DNA from: Zelopaecilomyces penicillatus
Taxonomy: Eukaryota; Ascomycota; Sordariomycetes; Hypocreales; Pseudodiploosporaceae
Direction of reading: 5' to 3'
Assembly (NCBI GenBank): GCA_005765155.1
Contig: VCCP01000002.1
Location: 1,364,001-1,428,000 of the forward strand
DNA length: 64,000 nt
In this document: piece by piece, positions 57,018 to 64,000 of the stretch
Layout: each line of letters opens with the position of its first letter
Numbering within the stretch: position 1 is the stretch's first letter
Position numbers and translations under genes: made by a program
Notes under the pieces: generated by a model
What the model was told of the DNA's origin: nothing
The model's database searches: none
Seen by the model: the letters and a program-made list of their open reading frames with translations, nothing else

Positions 57018-60000
57018 CTATGTTCGAGGGCTCCTGATAAAGCCGACTACACCACTGCAATATCCAACCAAATCGGCCAACCGGTTACATTCCCTCTCCT
57101 GTCGAACCTTCCATTCTTTCAGAGTCGATAGCAAGACTGGGTTCTCCATCACGAGATCAAAATGTAAACGCAAGAACACAGTCATCCATGCCTGCGTAAG
57201 TTCGTAGTCTTTTCGGGCCTGCAAACGGGCCGTCAAGGCTCGGATGAAATGGAGCAGCTCGTTAGCAGCGTCAGTATTATTGTCCCCGACAGACAGCGAT
57301 CGGAGCTCTAGATCGGCACTTGACGGAGATAGAGACTTGAGATGCTCGATAAACTCATCATCTGTCCTCATGGTTAGTATGTTTGAATATGAGTCGTCTA
57401 AAAACCGCATTTGCAGACACAAGATCAATAGAGTTACTTACAATTGTTATTAACCGCACCTGCGCGGAGTTTTGACGTAAAGATTTCTTCAAAGCGAGCT
57501 TTGTCAAGTTTTGTAATGCGGGACTTTCCGCCATCATCTGATGCGTCTGACGCGTCCTTTTGGGCAATATGTTGCCCGCCGGTAGTGGACGGTAGAAAGA
57601 ACGGGGCCTTTTCCGGGACCTTTGGAGCCTCTTTGGGCTTGTTGCGCTCCTTGATGAGGTCCAGATGAAGAAGCGTCTGCCATCGGCTCTTGGGAACCAG
57701 ACTCAGTGTCATTAAGTCGCTACTCAGCTGCTCAACTGTTGGTGCAACGACGTCCTCTTCTGTATCCGGGCCATCCTCCTCTTCAAATGCAGCTTCTATC
57801 AGACCCTGGTTTCCTTCCCCAGAGACAGATGGCGCTGTTGCAAGACCGACCTCCTTCTCTGATATCTGCCGGGTCGGTACATGCTTGTACATAGACTTGT
57901 TTGTCCAGAGAGTGACGCCAGGGTTATCTTGAATCGCAGCAGCGAGGTATTCACCCGTTGAGGACATTGCTAGAGCGATGCATGGCTTGTCTAGTCGAAT
58001 GGCATCAATCAAGTGACTAGAGGGGAGATCCCAAACTCTGATGACACCATCCTGCGAGGCTGCAATGATCCACCGACCGTCATTTGAAAAGCAAAAGTCA
58101 TTGATGACGTCCTTGGGACCCCAGAACTCTCGAATAGTCTTCTTGGTCTCCATATCGACAACTCGTATTGACAGGTCATCGCATGAGAATGCCAACAAAT
58201 TGTTGGCTGGATGATATCTACACCCAGTCGGAAACGTCATGGGTGCCCAGTCAATCTGCTCAAGGAGACTACCTGTGAGAAAATCCCAGAATTTGATTTT
58301 TCCATCTAATGAGCAAGACACAACTGTCTTATTCATAGAGTCAATTATGAGGCCGGTGACAGCCTTGGTATGCTTACCAACGCCGACAGGATACTTCCGA
58401 GCGCCCTCAGTCTGTAACTGAACCACATCATCAGCCTGCCGGAGTTGCTGCATCTTAAGCTGACGTGCCTGCGAAGGCGTCAATCTAGATGGAAATCGTT
58501 GACGGTATACACCGGACTGCAAATTGTACATGTCAATGCCTCCCGCCGCCGAGCCCACAATTGCAAACGTCCCGCATGGGCTGATGGATACCGTCGAGAC
58601 GTTGGCTCCATCACCAGTTGGTAAAGCCCATCGTCCTGCTCTTTTTCGACCCCAGAACCAGGTCCTGGCATGAGTATCCCCTTTGTGAGCTGTAACAACA
58701 CTTTCCCAGCCTGTCGTGCCGCTGACCTCTGCATTCCCGCCTGTCTTTTGGGTTTGGCCCTTTTGCCAGATGGCCTGTTTCCCAGGCATGGCACCGATGC
58801 CGCCATCGCGGTTCAGCGAGGTGGCAATGCAAGTAATCTCTGGTGCCTTGAGATCTTCTAGCGTTGTCGTTGGCCCATGAGAAATGGCAGTGGTGGCTAA
58901 TATACCCACCTTCTTGGCTTTCTTGCGTATATTTCCCTGACTCAATTCTGTGCTCTGACCATCGCGGCGCAAGCTCCACCCCCAAAGACTCCTGTCCTGT
59001 CCACCGCTTAGAAGCCACTTGTTTCCTGTGTCGGCACCATCGAAATCAGAAGGCAGAAAGTGCAAGCAATTGACTGGCCCAGCATGGCCACTTCGTGAGT
59101 GAAGGATCCTCGGAACTGGGGAAAACGGTGTTTCGTCAAAAATCCAAGACTTGAGAGAATTATCCCGACCGCTGGTGATGATGACTGGCTGGCCAGCCAA
59201 AAACTCAACTTTGCTTACACCGCCTCGAACTATATCTGCCTCTCGGGCCGGAGGATTGTGAGCACTTCGCAAGACTCCCATAACTCGACCACCACCATTC
59301 AAGTCCCAAAATGTGACATCTCCAGTGTACGATGTAGCTGTGGCCATTACACCGTCTTTTCTTCCGTCATTTCCAGCTCCCATGCCATCAGTTCGAAAGG
59401 ATATAGAAGTGACAGGGGCATCTGGGCTGGCTGCCTCAATGATGACGACAGGTTTGTCAGTGAGAACATTGGTGACGACTAAGGGACCGGCCGAGTACGC
59501 GATGGCAAGCAAGGACAGAGCAGGGCTTGGTTCAAGGCATGTAACCGAACCGCAGTCCGCCGTGGGAGGCAAAATGGTGTATATCAGCTTTCCTGTGCTG
59601 ATGTTCCAAATTTCAACCCAGCCGTCTCGTCTGCCAACAAAGATCTTGTTCAGGAACGTTGGCATGCTAGTGACTCCGCCAGTGATTTCATGACCACCTT
59701 TGCTAGCAGCCATGGTATGAATAGTGGTATAATGTTCTAGAGTTGCGGACTTGAACACTTCAATTCTTGTAACAGCACAGGCGACAATCCATGTACCAAA
59801 TATCAGTATTTGGCGGATGGGCTCCGTGGTATCACCAGGGAGCTGCAGTTCGTCCACCTTCTTGCCCCTCTGGAATACCCATATGCCTTGTGCCTCCCCT
59901 TTTTGCGCATCGCCCCATGCCGCGAAAACCTTTTCCTTCCATGCAAAGGTAGCAGTTATGTCGGCGGGTGTTTGAGGACGGGTAACGAAGACCAAGTTGA

Positions 60001-60297
60001 GACCTCGCCGTAAATCGTATGTTTGAAGGGATTTGCCGACTGAGGTTGTAATCTGGAACGAAGTCTTTCCCAAGGGAATTGACGTGAAGGGGACGTTTGA
60101 CGGGGAAACAAGGCCAACAGTCTATAGGAAGGTGGGTTAGCTGTGTATAATTTAGAGATGCGCATAGAGCAAGTGGGATAACAAACTCTGAAAGGCGCAA
60201 AAATCCGTGATGGATTAGAGCTCGATTTTGAGGCAGCGGCCAAGGCCGATACCTTTTGGCGCTTCACCAAAGGACCTTCCGCGTCTGAATGCGGCAT
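57018..60297 (-). CDS. UTP21: U3 snoRNP / small-subunit processome protein Utp21 (WDR36)
   Basis: Three exons, 60187-60297, 57442-60121 and 57018-57397, give 1056 aa. After a short basic start (GPLVKRQKVSALAAASKS) comes FAPFRTVGLVSPSNVPFTSI, the family's first WD strand. Two WD40 beta-propellers follow, with repeats such as GRRDGWVEIWNISTGKLIYT, GDVTFWDLNGGGRVMGVL, GHAGPVNCLHFLPSDFDG and SCSLDGKIKFWDFLTGSLLE. The C-terminal Utp21 domain (KSRWQTLLHLDLIKERNKP, FIEHLKSLSPSSADLELRSL) spans the last junction. Utp21 is a UtpB subunit of the nucleolar complex that processes 18S pre-rRNA. The protein is about 100 residues longer than yeast Utp21, partly through propeller loops. Introns: donor GTTTGT (slightly atypical) with acceptor CCTATAG, and GTAAGT with TTTTAG. 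Phases agree. Confidence 0.95.
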
Positions 60298-62152
60298 GTT
60301 GGCGTTGTTGAGCAGCTATGGGTTTTGCGATCTGCTTTGAGCCTTGTTGCGTGGTTGATCTTGAAATTTTTGGCGGTGTTGACGGGAGGCTGTTTTCTGC
60401 CGTTCTGCTTGTGGAAGGAGGTACGTACCCAAAGTACCCGCCCAGTTGTTAGCACAGTCCAAATTCGCGTCTACCATAATGCTCCCTGTTCCGTCATATG
60501 TACCTATAAGCACTTACAGCCAGCAGGAGTACTTTCTAAGAAACTGCGATTGAGCGCTGTAACCCCACCTCACGACGACACCCCCACTGAACACCATAAT
60601 TGACACCCTCAAGAGTCAGTCTTGCACATCAAGACATGGCGAGCACAGTTACGCACAAATGACAGAAATGAGCCTGCATAAAGGTATTTACACCTTCAGC
60701 TCTGTGGAATATGATTAAATCTACACATACATTATGTATGCTACTAATTGAGCATGCCAGCAACCGTCAGCAAACGTTCAGTGCCAATTGGTGCAACTCT
60801 GGGCGTGTCGTAGTAAAACATGACGTTCTGGATAAGCTAGCAGCATATGTACTCCGTACAACAGGCGCGGTTATCCTTGTGCATCTAGCATTAATAACCA
60901 CGAGCTGTGGCCCATTCGGAAATTGTGAAAACAAATGACGGTTGCGTTGAGACGCTCTGTAGTACCACGAACCTGTCAGATGCTACATTCGTGCAGCACA
61001 TGGAAGGTGAAACTTGACAAGTACAAGAAGTACATCAACGGCCATCACAACAGCCAAACTAGACTTCTAGATATCTGGAGGACTGTAACTATAATTTACT
61101 AAACAGTTTCTACAGAATGTATACAATTTTTGTTAAGTAGCATCATTCAAATCTAGATTCTTATCCTTGTACCACGATGCCAAGATCTGGTTAATCCAAG
61201 ACGTCTTGGTGAAAAGGTTGGTGTAAATAAATATTGATGCGCCGTTTCTTGAATCGGAAATTTTGGAGAGTCATGTCTACCTAAAAACCCGGGACAGACG
61301 CCTTATATGCTGACGACGACGATGACATAAGCACGCCTTGCAGCCAGATTACACCGTCGCATGCTTTTTGCCGTACATAGTATGGTTATAATTATCTGCC
61401 AATGTAGGGTCGTTTTCGAGACTCTATGGCTTCACCGCCTATGGATTTGGACTCTGGTTCGGATGAAACTGGCCATTGTGCCCCAAACATGCCTCAACGC
61501 GATTTTATTCGCCAATGCCTTCTGCCCCTCCAAGGACATGTCCTTTGCCCAAAGCACCTGGCTGCTGGGCTGCCATAGAATTGCCCACTTGGCCTAACCT
61601 GTCGGAGCCTCGCGTTGGGCCAGAGGCCCCCTAGCGCTGCGCCAGGGGCTATCTAAAGCGCTGGAGCGGTAGAAATCTGGTGATGGCTAGAGCGATTAGA
61701 AGGACAAAGCAGGTGCTAGCTCTGTCCATGCTCGTCATGTCCTGCCGCCACCCACACGCCACCAAATGCCACCACCCACCAGCATGGTTTTGCTCTCCCA
61801 CCAATCCAACGACTCGCATACATATAGAGCATCGACACACACTTCTGTTAGACGAAGTCAGACACGCACAACGGCCGTCTTCCTGGCTTCTCCGTTGCGA
61901 GCCCCTGACCCATCGCAAACTCGTGGCCAACCTTCCGACTCGAATACTGTGGGAACGTCTTGGATTCCACATTTCCTTCTTCCAGTCGGCCCGAGGTGGG
62001 GTTTTGACGGTTTACGGCTTTGGCTTTCAGACTGGGCGGGCATTTGAACTTCTTCCTTTGCTTATTTTCAACATTGCCCATCTTTGCTAGTGGCTGCCAA
62101 AGCAGATTTTTTTTTAAAGTTTTCTTTTTTATTGACTGGAGCCGCCGCCAAC
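60298..62152. promoter_or_regulatory. Divergent promoter region of UTP21 and VIP1
   Basis: These 1.86 kb separate two divergent start codons. No gene is supported. A GTACTCCGTAC palindrome-like copy of the TACGGAGTA element is at 60849-60859, and an imperfect hairpin (CCCCT, AGGGG arms with inner GCG/CGC) at 61628-61648. T-rich DNA and a strong start context (GCCGCCGCCAACATGG) precede VIP1. Confidence 0.45.
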
Positions 62153-64000
62153 ATGGACGGGGCAACTGCAGATTTTAGTACTGCTCCAACCTCTGCCGCT
62201 GCTGAGAATGATGCCAGCGCCAAAACTACTCAGAGTGACAACGCATCATCATCGCAACCCACAGCTACCAATTTAACGTCTGACGACGCAGGTACTTCCG
62301 AGTCTGCCGCCACAATCTCGATACCTTCTCGTACCCCGAGACAGAGTCGTGCTCCCTCACACTCTCGCAGCATCTCGGGTGGCTCCTCCATAACCGGTTC
62401 CCTCAGTAGCCAAAAAGGTCGCCACGTTGAGCCTGGTACCTCCGAAGTTCATGCAGAGCGGACCAGCTTCTCCGGTAGTCTTCAAGTCTCGAATTCCCTC
62501 AAGAGCTCGAAGTCTCTCTGGTCACATAGTCGACAGCACTCGGCTACATCGGAAACCTGGGCTGGAGATCTTCCTGTTGGAGAACTGACGATACCAGGGC
62601 CAGCTCATTTGGAGGCACCGCGAATCCTTTCTGCAGTCGACCCTGATAGCTCAGATCACCACACGCCTCTTCCGGAAACCACTGTGACTGCTAGGTCCTC
62701 TTTTTCGGACATTCAATCTAGGCGCTTGTCAGGAACTTCCATCTATTCTCTAGCCTCTGCTCGCGGTGTCATTGCCTCCTCGGTGCCTTCTGCTCAAACT
62801 CCTGATCAAGGAGCTCAACAGCGCACTATCCCTAGCTTGATGTCCGGAAGCAAGGGTTCAGGGCCCGCACAGTCGGAGCCTGTAATATCTAATGTCACTG
62901 TCACCACGTCTTCGGCTGGTCAAGCTGGTCATGCTTCCACGGGGCAGCATAATCTCACTCCGCGGGACTCACATACGCAACCCCTTGATTTGGTGAAACG
63001 CAGCCAACGCACCGAGGCCACCCCGCGCAGTAACCCGCCAACCCGCTCTAGGAGTCGGGCAAAAAGGCGGTTCAGTGGAAGTACAGGAAATAGCAGCCAT
63101 AGCCCAAGTAGCGACCGTGGTCCACACCATCGGGAGAAGGAGGAAGGTGAGTTATTGTCCTTGGCGGCAGGTGAAATCCGTCAGTCGTTGCGCAATGTCT
63201 CATGTGGCTTAGTGAAACCAGCTCCTTGGGGTGTTATTGGAATTTGTGCCTTGGATATCAAGGCAAGAAGTAAACCAAGCCGAAACATTTTGAATCGCCT
63301 CATTGCAAACCGAGAATTTGATGTGGTAGTATTTGGAGACAAGACAATCCTTGACGAAGGTATGTGATTCATTGTAGACCAATCTCTTACCCCTTTTATA
63401 TCATTTTTTGGAGTACATGGTGATACTTATGAACTTTTCTTATCATAGAGGTACAAAATTGGCCGATTTGGTAAGTGCATACGCCCGCCACATCCCTACC
63501 ACCTTGCCTCGATGCATTTACATTGTCTCCACCTTCTGGATGATGGAACTTCAATGAGGGCCTTGAGTACTAACAAACATCCTTAGCGACTACTTGATAT
63601 CTTTCTACTCTGATGGGTTTCCTTTGGACAAAGCCATCGCTTATATCAAAGCTAGAAAGCCGTTCTGTGTCAACGATGTACCAATGCAGCAGCTTCTTTG
63701 GGACAGAAGGGCATGTCTCCGCCTGTTGGACAAAATCCAGGTCCGCACTCCAAAGCGAATAGAGGTGTCGCGTGATGGAGGCCCCAAAGTTCTCACCCCT
63801 GAGATGTCCAAATACATTAAAGAAATGTCTGATGTCACTTTAGAACCCGTTGATCCAGAGGCAACCCCACCTCCAAGAAAAGTTGAACTTCTTGATGGCG
63901 GTGATGTTTTGAGTGTGGACGGCGCTCTACTTAAGAAACCTTTTGTTGAAAAGCCAATCAGTGGTGAAGATCACAACATCATCATATACTTCCCCAAGAG
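62153..64000 (+). CDS. Inositol hexakisphosphate kinase / diphosphoinositol-pentakisphosphate kinase Vip1/Asp1, 5-prime part
   Basis: The gene is cut by the right edge. Visible exons are 62153-63359, 63449-63470 (only 22 nt) and 63587 to beyond 64000. The first about 340 residues are Ser/Thr-rich and probably disordered (for example TRSRSRAKRRFSGS). The conserved N-terminal kinase region begins WGVIGICALDIKARSKPSRN, then FDVVVFGDKTILDEEVQNWP / ICDYLISFYSDGFPLDKAIA across two junctions, then RKPFCVNDVPMQQLLWDRRA and GGPKVLTPEMSKYI. Vip1 enzymes combine an ATP-grasp kinase that makes 1-diphosphoinositol phosphates with a histidine-acid-phosphatase-like domain; only the start of the kinase part is in view. 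They control phosphate signalling, polarity and growth. The ATG at 62153 has a strong context; the frame extends upstream only through TTG. Confidence 0.93.

Noticed and set aside
1..64000. tRNA or rRNA genes and a biosynthetic gene cluster
   Set aside because: No clear B-box (GGTTCGANTCC-like) with a foldable cloverleaf was found by eye, no rRNA-like sequence is present, and no polyketide, peptide or terpene synthase gene occurs. A tRNAscan-SE or Infernal run would settle the RNA genes.

Overview
The window is nuclear DNA of a filamentous ascomycete (Pezizomycotina). Sordariomycetes, probably Hypocreales, is the best guess, but this is an inference. The evidence is the gene content, the short GT-AG introns (mostly about 50-170 nt, some with recognisable CTNAC branch sites), the intron-poor genes and the large gene-free intervals. 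There are no operons, ribosome binding sites, insertion sequences or CRISPR arrays. Exon boundaries were placed by eye from splice motifs, reading frame and family conservation. In every multi-exon model the summed exons give a whole number of codons.

Layout from left to right: the 3-prime-ward part of an unidentified minus-strand gene at the left edge (1-131); about 4.5 kb of intergenic DNA that includes a possible decayed gene; an F-box protein (4640-6574, +); a PaaI-type hotdog thioesterase (6992-7680, -); PEX12 (8427-9734, +); a calcineurin-like metallophosphoesterase (10214-11336, -); an anoctamin/TMEM16 (Ist2-like) membrane protein (12167-14776, +); a 3.3-kb gap; a helical N-terminus/zinc-site/SH3 protein (18061-20941, +); a 3.6-kb gap; a secreted GH76 mannanase-like enzyme (24557-25756, +); tubulin cofactor D (26957-31014, +); a 9.8-kb gap; a seven-helix fungal rhodopsin-domain protein (40799-42391, +); RPB5 (43542-44436, -); BFR1 (45297-46883, +); a conserved fungal protein with a Cys-rich start and a charged repeat tail (47980-48828, -); mitochondrial Obg GTPase MTG2 (50900-52687, +); the tRNA m5C methyltransferase NCL1/TRM4 (52932-55667, -); the small-subunit processome protein UTP21 (57018-60297, -); and the 5-prime part of the VIP1/Asp1 inositol pyrophosphate synthase, cut by the right edge (62153-64000, +).

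Most genes are conserved single-copy housekeeping genes: transcription, rRNA and tRNA processing, mitochondrial ribosome assembly, tubulin folding and peroxisome import. The genes do not form one pathway. I see no secondary-metabolite cluster, no intact transposon and no obvious new biological system. The more unusual material is the 9.8-kb gene-free block upstream of the rhodopsin-domain gene, the triple Asp-x-Gly-Gly-Leu-Leu motif in that protein's tail, the composite SH3 protein, a recurrent TACGGAGTA element with a perfect 20-bp palindrome, and several phased minisatellites and strong hairpins.
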